From contig MPDE01000012.1 of the NCBI GenBank assembly GCA_001874335.1, forward strand, positions 89,263 through 131,594: DNA of 42,332 nt, read 5' to 3'. Below the pieces are notes generated by a model. That model saw only the letters and a list, made by a program, of their open reading frames with translations, made no database searches and was not told where the DNA came from. Positions within the stretch are counted from its first letter, which is position 1, and each line of letters opens with the position of its first letter. Below, piece after piece: positions 1-8,765 of this stretch. The stretch is from Bacteroidetes bacterium MedPE-SWsnd-G2. GTDB lineage: Bacteria; Bacteroidota; Bacteroidia; Flavobacteriales; Flavobacteriaceae. The position numbers and the translations under genes are program-made.

Positions 1-436
1 TTAATAATGGGTTGATAGCTGCGTCAGCCATTAATTCTAAAATTCGTTCAGAATACTTAGATAATGAACTTGCGTATCCACCGCCAAAGCTAAATCCTAA
101 ACTTGCGCCTAAGAAATCTATTTCTTCATTAAACTCGTCTTTAGGAATAGAAGTTGTTCCGTTTCCTAACATAGAGCCTATTAATCCAGATACACCTGCT
201 TTGTCTCCCTCAATCATTGGATTGTTGTCAATGGTTAAAGAGAAAGATACTCGTGGTAATTTATGGTTTTCTACAACCAAGACTTTTAGTCCGTTTTTAA
301 GTTCAAATTCACCTGGTTTTTCCAAAGTAATTTTTGGAGCAGGACCTGGCTTAGGTTGGATAGATCTATCGACCTGACCTTGCATACCTACAGCCATTAA
401 TAACATTACGACAAATGCTGATATTTTTGTATTCAT
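1..436 (-). CDS. M16 peptidase-like protein lacking the zinc motif, 5' part only
   Basis: The reading frame starts at the ATG complementary to 434-436 and stays open to the left edge, so only the first 145 residues are present. The N terminus is a signal peptide (MNTKISAFVVMLLMAVGMQG), so the protein is exported. Residues 30-145 align by eye with the N-terminal domain of M16 (pitrilysin-type) peptidases: a stretch of the 'FELKNGLKVLVVENH' kind, then 'GLIGSMLGNGT' where active members carry HxxEH. The zinc-binding histidines and the catalytic glutamate are therefore missing. Many bacterial M16 peptidases pair an active chain with an inactive chain, and the gene lies 21 bases downstream of an active M16 gene, so I infer it is the non-catalytic partner. 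The 3' end is outside the window. Confidence 0.88.
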   Translation of the reverse strand, partial: MNTKISAFVVMLLMAVGMQGQVDRSIQPKPGPAPKITLEKPGEFELKNGLKVLVVENHKLPRVSFSLTIDNNPMIEGDKAGVSGLIGSMLGNGTTSIPKDEFNEEIDFLGASLGFSFGGGYASSLSKYSERILELMADAAINPLL

Positions 437-457
437 AGTTTTTAAAGTCTTTATATT

Positions 458-1777
458 TTATTGATCCTCAGATTTTGGTAAATACTCTAAAGTCAACCTT
501 TGGTTAGGGTTTAAGTATTTTTTAGCAACTTCTTGAATTTGCTCACGAGTTATAGATCTGTAGATGTCTATTTCGTTGTTGATTAAATTCACATCACCGT
601 AAAGCATGTAGTATCTTGCCAATGAATTAGCGATACCAGAAATGCTTGAATTTGAGTTTACAAATTGGTTTTCAAATTGGTTTTGAAGTTTTTGGAAATC
701 TTTTTCAGAAATTAAGTTCTCTTGAATTTTTACAATTTCTTCATCCATTTCAGCCAATAAGTCTTGTAATGAAACCTCGCCTAATGGTAAACCAAATAAA
801 GCGTAAACCCCATAATCTTCTTGACTAATGTTTACTGCTTGAACGGCTAAAGCTTGTTTTTGCTCATCTACTAATTTCTTGTATAGTTTAGAGCTTTTTC
901 CACCGCTTAAGTAGCTTGAGATCATGTTTAACACGTAAGAATCACGACTCTTAAATGAAGGAGTTCTGTAAGCTGCTATAATAGCAGGGATTTGAATGTT
1001 GTGATCATAAGCTTTACCAGTCATTGGCTCTGTGATAGGATCTTCTTTTGGGAAGTTTCTAACAATATCGTTACCTCGTGGAATAGGTCCAAAGTAATCT
1101 GATATCATTTTCTTAACCTCAGTTGGGTTAATGTCTCCCGCTACAACAAGTACCGCATTGTTAGGTACATAGAATTTTTTGTTGAAGGCTTGAAACTCTT
1201 CTAATGTAGCCGCATCAAGGTGAGCCATTTCTCCAATAGTTGTTCCTTTATACGGGTGTTTTTTAAACATGTGCTTTTTGATCTCAGCTAATATGTTACC
1301 ATATGGCTGGTTATCAACACGCAATCTTTTTTCTTCCTTTACAACCTCATTTTGTGTGTCTACACCAATTTGGTTGATGATTGGATGCATTAATCTTTCA
1401 GACTCCATCCATAATCCTAGCTCTACACTGTTTGATGGAAAAACTTCGTAGTAGTAAGTTCTGTCATCTGTAGTGTTGGCATTATTGCTTCCTCCATTAG
1501 AAGTTACAATAGTAAACCATTCTCCTCTTTCAATGTTTTCAGTTCCTTCAAATAAAAGGTGTTCAAAAAAGTGTGCAAATCCTGTACGTTCTGGGTTTTC
1601 ATCTTTTGCACCAACGTGATACATTACAGATGTTGTTACAACAGGAGCCGAGTTATCTTGGTGTAAAATAACGTGCATCCCATTATCTAAGTCGTACTCT
1701 TCAAATTCAACCTTCTGTGCTGTTGCGATTTGGCCAACAAAACAAAGACAAGCTAAAGATAATAAGCCTTTTTTCAT
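458..1777 (-). CDS. Exported M16 family zinc metallopeptidase, active chain
   Basis: The 439-residue protein begins with a signal peptide (MKKGLLSLACLCFVGQIATA) and is probably periplasmic or outer-membrane associated. The inverted zinc motif HFFEH is present near residue 69, followed by LLFEGTE, and about 75 residues on comes EVVKEEKR, which supplies the second glutamate ligand. Residues 180-430 form the second, catalytically silent M16 domain, including the segment 'VPNNAVLVVAGDI'. The length fits a half-size M16 peptidase that works as a dimer. It is the first gene of a minus-strand pair with the inactive M16 gene 21 bases downstream. The substrate cannot be told from sequence; peptide degradation or processing outside the cytoplasm is the family role. 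Confidence 0.93.
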   Translation of the reverse strand: MKKGLLSLACLCFVGQIATAQKVEFEEYDLDNGMHVILHQDNSAPVVTTSVMYHVGAKDENPERTGFAHFFEHLLFEGTENIERGEWFTIVTSNGGSNNANTTDDRTYYYEVFPSNSVELGLWMESERLMHPIINQIGVDTQNEVVKEEKRLRVDNQPYGNILAEIKKHMFKKHPYKGTTIGEMAHLDAATLEEFQAFNKKFYVPNNAVLVVAGDINPTEVKKMISDYFGPIPRGNDIVRNFPKEDPITEPMTGKAYDHNIQIPAIIAAYRTPSFKSRDSYVLNMISSYLSGGKSSKLYKKLVDEQKQALAVQAVNISQEDYGVYALFGLPLGEVSLQDLLAEMDEEIVKIQENLISEKDFQKLQNQFENQFVNSNSSISGIANSLARYYMLYGDVNLINNEIDIYRSITREQIQEVAKKYLNPNQRLTLEYLPKSEDQ

Positions 1778-1843
1778 AGTGGTTTTTTTAAGTTAATGTT
1801 TGATAGTTGGTCTGTTTACTCAATGATTTGTTACAGACTTTCG

Positions 1844-1851
1844 CAAAAATA
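1844..1851 (-). promoter_or_regulatory. Possible -7 promoter element for the M16 pair
   Basis: On the minus strand this reads TATTTTTG, a match to the Bacteroidota -7 consensus TAnnTTTG, 66 bases before the start codon at 1777. No TTTG was found about 19 bases further upstream, so support is weak. Confidence 0.35.
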
Positions 1852-1963
1852 AGTATTCCAACTTCTTTTTAGTTTTTTATTCCTAAAAAATGTGGTTAAA
1901 ATTCTAAATTCCGCAAAATTTTTACGAAATTGAAGGAGATAATGATTTTAAAATGAGTTGATT

Positions 1964-2413
1964 ATGAAAACGCCAGTTGCTGTAGCCTCAAAATACGGAA
2001 TTTTAATTGCAGTTAGTTTAATTGCATATTTTTTAATTTTAAAGTTAGCAGGCTTGCATGAGGTGGCTTGGTTAAGGCTTTTTAATGGGGTTATAATGGC
2101 TGGGGGATTATACCTGAGCATTAAGAGCTATAAGTCGAGCCCTGATTTTGATTATATCAACGGATTTAAAACGGGGTTGCTTACAGGAGGTATTGCAACT
2201 ATTTTATTTTCACTGTTTATTTCCATTTATATGTTTCATATCGATCCGTCCTTTGCTCAACTTCTTTTAGATGAGTGGTTTTATGATTATAATCAAGGCA
2301 CCCGGATTTTAGTATTTATAGTTTTTATTGAAGGTTTGGCTTCTACGGTGGTTTTGACCTTATCCTTTATGCAAATTTTTAAAACCAGTCGTAACATTTC
2401 TCAGAATTATTAA
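1964..2413 (+). CDS. Small four-helix membrane protein, DUF4199-like
   Basis: I chose the ATG at 1964; an in-frame TTG at 1958 is the only earlier option. The product is 149 residues with four hydrophobic segments at roughly residues 11-29, 37-53, 69-90 and 112-136, so it is an inner-membrane protein. The pattern of an 'NGFKTGL' turn before helix 3 and an 'ID/DP' loop after it resembles the DUF4199 family that is common in Bacteroidota, whose function is unknown. It lies between the divergent M16 genes and rplU and has no close operon partner. The family assignment is by eye and only moderately secure. Confidence 0.75.
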   Translation: MKTPVAVASKYGILIAVSLIAYFLILKLAGLHEVAWLRLFNGVIMAGGLYLSIKSYKSSPDFDYINGFKTGLLTGGIATILFSLFISIYMFHIDPSFAQLLLDEWFYDYNQGTRILVFIVFIEGLASTVVLTLSFMQIFKTSRNISQNY

Positions 2414-2427
2414 TTGTTTCTAATGGG

Positions 2428-2458
2428 TTTGTAGTTTAATTAATTAGCCGTATATTTG
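2428..2458 (+). promoter_or_regulatory. Promoter of rplU-rpmA (TTTG, 19 bases, TATATTTG)
   Basis: A -33 element TTTG (2428-2431), a 19-base spacer and a -7 element TATATTTG (2451-2458) match the Bacteroidota housekeeping sigma consensus exactly. The rplU start codon follows 40 bases later, leaving a leader of about 35 bases that is rich in A and T and has no Shine-Dalgarno sequence. Confidence 0.82.
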
Positions 2459-2498
2459 CACTCATTTTATTTTAAAATAATTAATAAATCGTTACGCT

Positions 2499-2975
2499 AT
2501 GTACGCAATTGTAGAGATAGCAGGGCAACAATTCAAAGTTGAAAAAGACCAGAAAGTGTTTGTTCACCGATTACAAACCGAAGAAGGAAAAACAGTATCT
2601 TTTGATAATGTTTTACTTATCGGTGATGGTGACAATGTAACTGTAGGCGCCCCAGCTATAGACGGAGCTCAAGTAGGAGCAAAAGTCTTAAAGCACCTTA
2701 AAGGTGACAAAGTTATTGTATTTAAGAAGAAAAGACGTAAAGGTTACCGTGTTAAGAATGGTCACCGTCAGTCTTTAACTGAAATACAAATTGAAAGTAT
2801 TGCTTCTTCGGGAGCTACTAAAGCAACTAAAGCTGCTAAACCAGCTGCTGCTAAAGAAGAGTCTAACGACTTAAGCAAAAAAACTGTTGCTGAATTAAAA
2901 GAAATGGCAAAGGCTAAAGGTGTTGAAGGAATTTCTTCAATGAAAAAGGCTGATTTAATTGCTGCATTAAGCTAA
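2499..2975 (+). CDS. rplU: 50S ribosomal protein L21 with C-terminal Rho_N/SAP-like extension
   Basis: Residues 1-103 are a complete L21: [18 protein letters not shown] at the N terminus, and '[17 protein letters not shown]' then 'TEIQIESI' at the end. L21 binds 23S rRNA in the large subunit and is normally about 103 residues. Here the frame continues for 55 more residues: an Ala/Lys/Thr linker (about 104-124), then '[19 protein letters not shown]' and '[12 protein letters not shown]'. That pattern is a helix-extended loop-helix of the Rho N-terminal/SAP type, a fold often used to contact nucleic acid. The gene is 28 bases upstream of rpmA, the usual L21-L27 pair. The identity is secure; the role of the tail is not known to me. 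Confidence 0.97.
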   Translation: MYAIVEIAGQQFKVEKDQKVFVHRLQTEEGKTVSFDNVLLIGDGDNVTVGAPAIDGAQVGAKVLKHLKGDKVIVFKKKRRKGYRVKNGHRQSLTEIQIESIASSGATKATKAAKPAAAKEESNDLSKKTVAELKEMAKAKGVEGISSMKKADLIAALS

Positions 2976-3003
2976 ATTATTAACAATTTAAAACCTTAAG
3001 ACA

Positions 3004-3264
3004 ATGGCTCATAAAAAAGGAGTAGGTAGTTCTAAGAATGGTAGAGAATCAGAATCGAAACGATTAGGTGTTAAGATATTTGGTGGTCAAGCTGCTATTG
3101 CTGGAAACATTATCATAAGACAACGTGGTAATACACATCACCCAGGTGAGAATGTATACCAAGGAAAAGATCATACTTTACACGCTAAAGTTGATGGTCT
3201 TGTGAAATTCACGAAGAAAAAAGACAATAAGTCTTACGTTTCAATTGTACCTTTCGAGGCATAG
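3004..3264 (+). CDS. rpmA: 50S ribosomal protein L27
   Basis: The 86-residue protein starts [16 protein letters not shown] and contains '[18 protein letters not shown]', both hallmarks of L27, which reaches the peptidyl transferase centre of the 50S subunit. There is no N-terminal extension of the kind cleaved by the Firmicute Prp protease, since the mature-type 'AHKKG' directly follows the Met. It is cotranscribed with rplU and followed 21 bases later by a terminator hairpin. Confidence 0.98.
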   Translation: MAHKKGVGSSKNGRESESKRLGVKIFGGQAAIAGNIIIRQRGNTHHPGENVYQGKDHTLHAKVDGLVKFTKKKDNKSYVSIVPFEA

Positions 3265-3284
3265 AAACAAAAACCTAATAAATG

Positions 3285-3316
3285 AAACGCTCTTTCTTAT
3301 GAAAGGGCGTTTTTTT
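3285..3316 (+). terminator. Rho-independent terminator of rplU-rpmA
   Basis: Twelve-base arms AAACGCTCTTTC and GAAAGGGCGTTT enclose the loop TTAT, with one G-U pair, and run into a stretch of T. There is no T-run in the other direction, so it serves the plus strand only. Confidence 0.88.
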
Positions 3317-3326
3317 ATGCCTTGTT

Positions 3327-5093
3327 TTAAATGATTTGCATCTTTTTAAGGAGGAACGAAGCATTCATATTCTGACAAATTCCAGGTTTTAGTTTGTAGT
3401 CAAAACTCAATTCGTCATTTTGGATTTGAGCATCAAAATAATAATTGTGTACAGGTTCTAATTGTTCTGTGATGTCACATAAACTTAAATCATGAGTGGC
3501 AATTATCCCAGTAGCTTCTGATTTTGCTAATTTCTCAACAAATTTCTTAGACCCTATGGCTTTGTCTGTGCTATTAGTGCCTTTTAAAATTTCATCTAAA
3601 ATCACAAAGTATCTATCAGTTTCAAGGGCATCTACTATAAATTTAAGGCGCGTAAGTTCTGAAAAGAAATATGAGCTATCATCGGTAAGTGAATCTGTGG
3701 TGCGCATACTTGTGATAAGCTTTATAGGGTGGTAGATGCTGTGTTCTGCACAAACGGGTAATCCACAATTAGCCATTATAATATGTAGAGAAATTGTTCT
3801 TAAAAATGTGCTTTTACCAGCCATGTTCGCCCCAGTCACAATTAGAAAATTGTGATGATCTATGTTAACATCATTACAAATACGTTTTTTGATAGGTAGA
3901 AGTGGGTGTCCTAAATTTGAAATTGAAATTTTATTATTATCTGTGAGTTTAGGGTAGGTGTAGTTGGGGTGGTTAAATGCAAATGTTCCAAAGCTGTTAT
4001 AGGCATCAAAAAATGCAACAGTTTCAATCCATTGTTCCACCTTATTGCCGTAGGACATAATCCACCTTTCGATACGATAACTTTGATATAAATCCCATAA
4101 AAAATAGCCGTTTCCGAATACCGCTGATATTAAATTATTTCGATTGTCAAGGGCATCCATTGCTTTAGATAATTTCTTAAAGATTATTGATGCTTTCTCA
4201 TCTTTAGCTTGTATAAGTTGTTGTTTAGCTTGTAGTAATGACGATTCGAATTTATTTTCTTCAATGAGATGTAGAAGTTTTGAGTACTGCTTAAAAGTAT
4301 CTTTTAATTGTGAAGTGTTTTGAGCTAAGGCATTAATTTTCTTTAAATATTTTCCTGTTATTGCAAGACCAAGAATTAACCAATACATTAATATGGAAGG
4401 AAATATTAAGCCTTTGGCAACTAAAATTATTGCAATAATTGAAAGCATTGTAAATGCTATAGGAAGCCATTTTTGTGTGCCTGCTAAAAACGGTTTGTAG
4501 TTGGATAGCCAATGTATTATTAGTTTAGGCTCCGTCTCAACTTGAATGAGTTTTGCAGTAGCTGCGTAGTTTTGTGACCAAGTTTGTTTGGTCGAAAGAG
4601 CTTTAATGGCTTGTTGCTCATTTAATATGTTGTCAATTGAATTTTGAGTGAGTAATAGGGCTAATTTGTGGCTACCATCTTTGGTTTGTGTTCTGTTAAT
4701 GAATTGATACAAGGAGCCTTTTCCAAATAAATCGATGTCGTGACTGTAAAAGTGACTTGGATCTAAGTATGCTTTGCCTTCAGGTCTTTGTTGGTAATTT
4801 CCATTTAGGATATCTAATTCGTCGTTGTTAAGTTGTAAAATGTTTTTATGTAGATTCCAGATTTCTTTGGTTTTTGTGTGCTTCAAAAGAAGGAATAGAA
4901 AAACACTAAAACCTATAATTAAAGAAGCAACAAATTTAGTCCAATCTCCAAAAAATAAATAGGTAGACATTGCAGTCAAAATAAATGTAATTAGGCGTAA
5001 ACTGCTATATAGGGTCAATTGGCGATACAACGTTTTTATTGAACCTTGGTATTTAGCTATTTGTTGATTGTAGAATTCCTTCGGATTTTCCAT
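3327..5093 (-). CDS. MutS-like ATPase with membrane-spanning N-terminal region
   Basis: The 588-residue protein has a clear MutS ATPase domain at its C terminus: Walker A 'GANMAGKST' at 421-429, Walker B 'FVILDE' at 497-502, then 'KGTNSTDK' and the H-loop 'IIATHD' near 529-534. Residues 121-180 ('DLFGKGSLYQFINRT' and onward) match the start of the MutS core domain. The mismatch-recognition domain of MutS1 is absent. Four hydrophobic segments at about 31-49, 52-70, 209-228 and 230-247 indicate membrane insertion in two hairpins. Proteins of this layout are annotated as 'MutS-related' in Bacteroidota without a known job, and a part in standard mismatch repair is unlikely. It is a single gene, convergent with rpmA. 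Confidence 0.88.
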   Translation of the reverse strand: MENPKEFYNQQIAKYQGSIKTLYRQLTLYSSLRLITFILTAMSTYLFFGDWTKFVASLIIGFSVFLFLLLKHTKTKEIWNLHKNILQLNNDELDILNGNYQQRPEGKAYLDPSHFYSHDIDLFGKGSLYQFINRTQTKDGSHKLALLLTQNSIDNILNEQQAIKALSTKQTWSQNYAATAKLIQVETEPKLIIHWLSNYKPFLAGTQKWLPIAFTMLSIIAIILVAKGLIFPSILMYWLILGLAITGKYLKKINALAQNTSQLKDTFKQYSKLLHLIEENKFESSLLQAKQQLIQAKDEKASIIFKKLSKAMDALDNRNNLISAVFGNGYFLWDLYQSYRIERWIMSYGNKVEQWIETVAFFDAYNSFGTFAFNHPNYTYPKLTDNNKISISNLGHPLLPIKKRICNDVNIDHHNFLIVTGANMAGKSTFLRTISLHIIMANCGLPVCAEHSIYHPIKLITSMRTTDSLTDDSSYFFSELTRLKFIVDALETDRYFVILDEILKGTNSTDKAIGSKKFVEKLAKSEATGIIATHDLSLCDITEQLEPVHNYYFDAQIQNDELSFDYKLKPGICQNMNASFLLKKMQII

Positions 5094-5120
5094 TGTTATA
5101 ATGTTGGGCTTAAAGTAACA

Positions 5121-5150
5121 AAAAATCCCAAGGGTAGCCTTGGGATTTTT
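5121..5150 (-). terminator. Terminator of the sdhCAB operon
   Basis: Perfect 13-base arms (AAAAATCCCAAGG and its complement) enclose the loop GTAG. Read on the minus strand the stem ends in a T-run, 28 bases past the sdhB stop. It separates sdhB from the MutS-like gene that follows on the same strand. Confidence 0.88.
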
Positions 5151-5177
5151 ATTGGTATTATAAAAAGCAGTCTTTAA

Positions 5178-5921
5178 TTATTTCAAGGCAGCTTTCATTA
5201 ATTCTCTATTCATTCGAGCAATGTTGTCAAGTGAAATTCCTTTAGGGCATTCAACTTCACATGCTCCAGTATTTGTACAGTTACCAAAACCTTCTAGGTC
5301 CATTTGATCAACCATGTTTTGAACACGATCTGCAGCTTCTACTTGACCTTGAGGTAATAAGGCATATTGCGAAACTTTTGCACCTACAAATAGCATTGCA
5401 GAAGAGTTTTTACATGTAGCAACACAAGCTCCACAACCTATACATGTTGCAGCATCCATTGCTTCGTCTGCATCATGTTTAGAAATTGGTAATGCATTTG
5501 CATCTTGCGTATTACCAGATGTATTAACTGAGATATAACCACCTGCTTGTTGAATTCTTTCAAAAGCCATACGGTCAACTACTAAATCTTTAATTACCGG
5601 AAAAGCGGCTGCTCTAAATGGCTCTATAGTAATAGTGTCACCATCATTAAACATACGCATGTGTAATTGGCAAGTAGTAATCCCCCTGTCTGGGCCATGA
5701 GCCTCACCGTTAATGTACATTGAGCACATTCCGCAAATTCCTTCACGACAATCATGATCAAAGGCAACGGGTTCTTCACCAGTATTTACCAATTGTTCGT
5801 TCAAAACATCCATCATTTCTAAAAAAGACATATGTTCTGAAATATCAGTTACTTTATAATCAACCATTTGACCCTTAGCGTTCGAGTCTTTCTGTCTCCA
5901 AATTTTTAATGTAAGATTCAT
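5178..5921 (-). CDS. sdhB: Succinate dehydrogenase iron-sulfur subunit
   Basis: The 247-residue SdhB carries electrons from the flavin subunit to the membrane quinone site of complex II. All three cluster motifs are visible: [2Fe-2S] ligands C58, C63, C66 and C84; [4Fe-4S] ligands C160, C163, C166 and C170 ([11 protein letters not shown]); and the third cluster C215, C221 and C225 ([11 protein letters not shown]). It is the last gene of sdhCAB, 10 bases downstream of sdhA, and a strong terminator follows. The family is the B-type with a single cytochrome b subunit, usual in Bacteroidota and Epsilonproteobacteria; direction (succinate oxidation or fumarate reduction) is not decided by sequence. 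Confidence 0.97.
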   Translation of the reverse strand: MNLTLKIWRQKDSNAKGQMVDYKVTDISEHMSFLEMMDVLNEQLVNTGEEPVAFDHDCREGICGMCSMYINGEAHGPDRGITTCQLHMRMFNDGDTITIEPFRAAAFPVIKDLVVDRMAFERIQQAGGYISVNTSGNTQDANALPISKHDADEAMDAATCIGCGACVATCKNSSAMLFVGAKVSQYALLPQGQVEAADRVQNMVDQMDLEGFGNCTNTGACEVECPKGISLDNIARMNRELMKAALK

Positions 5922-5931
5922 AATGTCTAAA

Positions 5932-7944
5932 TTATTTATATGAACGTTGTTTTAATTCGATATCCTTAAATTCTAAAGATTCTTTGTGCAATACGGCTTC
6001 ACTTGGTTCTCCTTTATATTCCCAAGCCGAAACAAAAGCATAATCTTTGTCATTTCTTTTAGCTTCTCCTTTTTGCTCGCCATCTAACTCAACAGATTCT
6101 TCTCTAAAGTGTCCACCACAAGATTCTTCTCTAATTAAAGCATCCTTTGCGAATAACTCTCCTAATTCTAAAAAGTCAGCCACACGACCAGCTTTTTCTA
6201 ATTCTGGATTCATTTCGTTTTCCTTTCCAGGAACCATTACTTCTTTCCAGAATTCTTCACGAAGTGCTTTGATTTCAGAAATTGCTTCTTTTAGTCCTTT
6301 TTCGTTTCTTGACATTCCAACTTTGTCCCACATAATTTTACCTAAACGCTTGTGGAAATGGTCAACAGATTTTGTTCCTTTATTAGTCATAAAGAAATTA
6401 ATTCTGTCTTTCACCTCTTTTTCAACAGCGTCAAATTCTGGTGATTCAGTAGAAATTGGTCCTGTTCTAATATCATTAGAAAGATAATCACCAATTGTGT
6501 AAGGTAGTACGAAATAACCATCGGCTAAACCTTGCATTAATGCAGAAGCACCAAGCCTGTTTGCTCCATGGTCTGAGAAGTTTGCTTCACCAATACAATA
6601 AAGACCATCTACTGTTGTCATTAGATTGTAATCAACCCAAACACCACCCATTGTGTAGTGAGTTGCAGGGTAAATCATCATTGGTGTTTTGTATGGATTC
6701 TCATCTACAATTTTCTCATACATTTGGAATAAGTTACCGTATTTTGCTTCTACGATAGCCTCGCCAAGTTCAGTTATTTTTGTTGAAGATGGATTTGATA
6801 GATTTTGAATTTTAGCTTGCTCTTTACCATAGCGTTCAATTGCTGCAGCAAAATCTAAGTATACAGCTTCTCCAGTAGCGTTTACTCCAAATCCAGCATC
6901 ACATCTTTCTTTGGCAGCACGAGAGGCAACATCTCTTGGTACTAGGTTACCAAATGCAGGGTAACGTCTTTCTAAGTAATAATCTCTGTCTTCTTCAGCT
7001 AATTGGGTTGGTTTTAATTTACCCTGCTGAATAGCTATTGCATCTTCTTTTTTCTTAGGCACCCAAATTCGTCCATCATTACGAAGCGACTCAGACATCA
7101 AAGTTAATTTAGACTGGTAATCTCCTGATCTTGGAATACAAGTAGGGTGAATTTGTGTGTAACATGGGTTAGCGAAATACGCTCCTTTTTTATGGATTTT
7201 CCACGCTGCAGTGGCATTAGAACCCATAGCGTTTGTAGATAAGAAATATACATTTCCGTATCCACCTGTAGCGATAACAACAGCATGAGCTGAGTGACGC
7301 TCAATTTCTCCTGTTATTAAGTTACGAGCAATAATTCCTCTAGCTTTTCCATCTACTTTAACGACGTCAAGCATTTCGTGACGGTTAAACATTTCAATTT
7401 TACCACGAGCAATTTGTCTGTTCATGGCCGAGTAAGCTCCTAAAAGTAACTGTTGTCCAGTTTGTCCTTTGGCGTAGAATGTACGAGATACAAGAACACC
7501 ACCAAACGAACGGTTGTCTAAAAGACCACCATAATCACGAGCAAATGGTACCCCTTGGGCAACACATTGGTCAATGATATTTGCAGATACTTCAGCTAAT
7601 CTATATACGTTTGCTTCTCTTGAACGATAATCACCACCTTTTACTGTATCATAAAATAAACGGTAAGTAGAATCACCATCACCTTGATAGTTTTTGGCAG
7701 CATTAATCCCTCCTTGAGCAGCAATCGAGTGTGCTCTACGAGGTGAATCTTGATAAGCAAATGCTTTTACGTTATATCCTAACTCAGCTAATGTTGCTGC
7801 GGCAGAACCACCAGCTAAACCTGTACCTACTACAATTACATCAATATGTCTTTTGTTTGCAGGGTTTACTAAGTTGATTTTATCTTTATAGTTAGTCCAT
7901 TTATCTTTAATTGGACCTTCTGGTACTTTTGAATTTAAAGCCAT
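5932..7944 (-). CDS. sdhA: Succinate dehydrogenase flavoprotein subunit
   Basis: The 670-residue protein oxidises succinate to fumarate (or the reverse) on a covalently bound FAD. The N-terminal dinucleotide fold '[20 protein letters not shown]' lies at about 37-56, the flavin-linking histidine is H72 in '[12 protein letters not shown]', and the active-site region shows 'QIHPTCIP', 'TMGGVW' and '[15 protein letters not shown]'. The order sdhC-sdhA-sdhB with gaps of 12 and 10 bases implies one transcript. The protein is longer than the about 590 residues of E. coli SdhA, as is normal for the B-type enzymes of Bacteroidota. Confidence 0.98.
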   Translation of the reverse strand: MALNSKVPEGPIKDKWTNYKDKINLVNPANKRHIDVIVVGTGLAGGSAAATLAELGYNVKAFAYQDSPRRAHSIAAQGGINAAKNYQGDGDSTYRLFYDTVKGGDYRSREANVYRLAEVSANIIDQCVAQGVPFARDYGGLLDNRSFGGVLVSRTFYAKGQTGQQLLLGAYSAMNRQIARGKIEMFNRHEMLDVVKVDGKARGIIARNLITGEIERHSAHAVVIATGGYGNVYFLSTNAMGSNATAAWKIHKKGAYFANPCYTQIHPTCIPRSGDYQSKLTLMSESLRNDGRIWVPKKKEDAIAIQQGKLKPTQLAEEDRDYYLERRYPAFGNLVPRDVASRAAKERCDAGFGVNATGEAVYLDFAAAIERYGKEQAKIQNLSNPSSTKITELGEAIVEAKYGNLFQMYEKIVDENPYKTPMMIYPATHYTMGGVWVDYNLMTTVDGLYCIGEANFSDHGANRLGASALMQGLADGYFVLPYTIGDYLSNDIRTGPISTESPEFDAVEKEVKDRINFFMTNKGTKSVDHFHKRLGKIMWDKVGMSRNEKGLKEAISEIKALREEFWKEVMVPGKENEMNPELEKAGRVADFLELGELFAKDALIREESCGGHFREESVELDGEQKGEAKRNDKDYAFVSAWEYKGEPSEAVLHKESLEFKDIELKQRSYK

Positions 7945-7956
7945 AATAAATTAAGA

Positions 7957-8616
7957 TTAATGGTTAAAGTGGTGAAATAATGCAATGAAAATAAATAATG
8001 CCGGAATGGCTATAGCATACACTTTTCCAAATGTAATAAGTCCTTTTTTACGACCTGCTGTAGACCCCATTGATTGGAATGCAGATGTAAACCCATGCAT
8101 TAAGTGTAGCGCTAAGAATACAAAAGCAACTACGTAAGCTCCAACTCTTAATGGACTTACAAATTTGTGCTGTAATTCACCAAAATATCGCGTTGGGTCT
8201 TCTGGCAAACTCGCTATGTATTTGTAGTTGATCTCTGGAAACCAGAAATCAATAAAGTGTAATACAATAAAAGCTAAAATTGCCAATCCACTCCAAATCA
8301 TGTTTCTACTCATCCAAGAGCTGTTAGCAGCGCCATTGTTTTTTGCATAGCTAACTCCAATCGCCTTTTTGTTTTTTAACTCTAAAATAAAGCCCATTAC
8401 AAAATGGAAAACTACACCAACGATAAGCACTGGTTGCATAGCAAATTGAATAATTGGGTTTGTACCCATGAAATGTGATGCGGTATTGAAAGCATCTGCG
8501 TCTATAACTGAAATTAAGTTAATAGAAACGTGCATTAAAAGGAAGAACATTAAAAAGAAAGCTGATAGTGCCATCGCTACTTTTCTTCCAATTGAAGAAC
8601 TAAAAAATCCACTCAT
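7957..8616 (-). CDS. sdhC: Succinate dehydrogenase cytochrome b subunit (single-subunit b558 type)
   Basis: The 219-residue protein has five membrane helices (about 13-37, 55-77, 104-123, 155-176 and 193-213) with histidines inside or at the edge of several of them, including H29, as expected of a di-haem cytochrome b that alone anchors SdhAB. There is no sdhD, which fits the TIGR02046-type b558 family. It heads the sdhCAB operon. Upstream, TTATTTTG at 8669-8676 on the minus strand is one base off the -7 consensus and may be the promoter, but no good -33 element accompanies it. Confidence 0.96.
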   Translation of the reverse strand: MSGFFSSSIGRKVAMALSAFFLMFFLLMHVSINLISVIDADAFNTASHFMGTNPIIQFAMQPVLIVGVVFHFVMGFILELKNKKAIGVSYAKNNGAANSSWMSRNMIWSGLAILAFIVLHFIDFWFPEINYKYIASLPEDPTRYFGELQHKFVSPLRVGAYVVAFVFLALHLMHGFTSAFQSMGSTAGRKKGLITFGKVYAIAIPALFIFIALFHHFNH

Positions 8617-8765
8617 TTTTTATACTATTAAAATTTCTTGCTAAGATACTTTACAATGCTATGATAGGCAAAATAAGAAACTTCTAAATTTGTATTTAGA
8701 ATGATTTTAAACAGATTTTAACTGAAAAAATGGGGTACTGTTAAAAATTTAAGGGTTATTTCGGC

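Noticed and set aside
12-377. 121-residue plus-strand open frame at the left edge
   Set aside because: It is the antisense shadow of the M16-like gene on the minus strand, which has a signal peptide and family motifs.
6047-6758. Two plus-strand open frames opposite sdhA
   Set aside because: They are antisense to the well-conserved sdhA and have no recognisable features.
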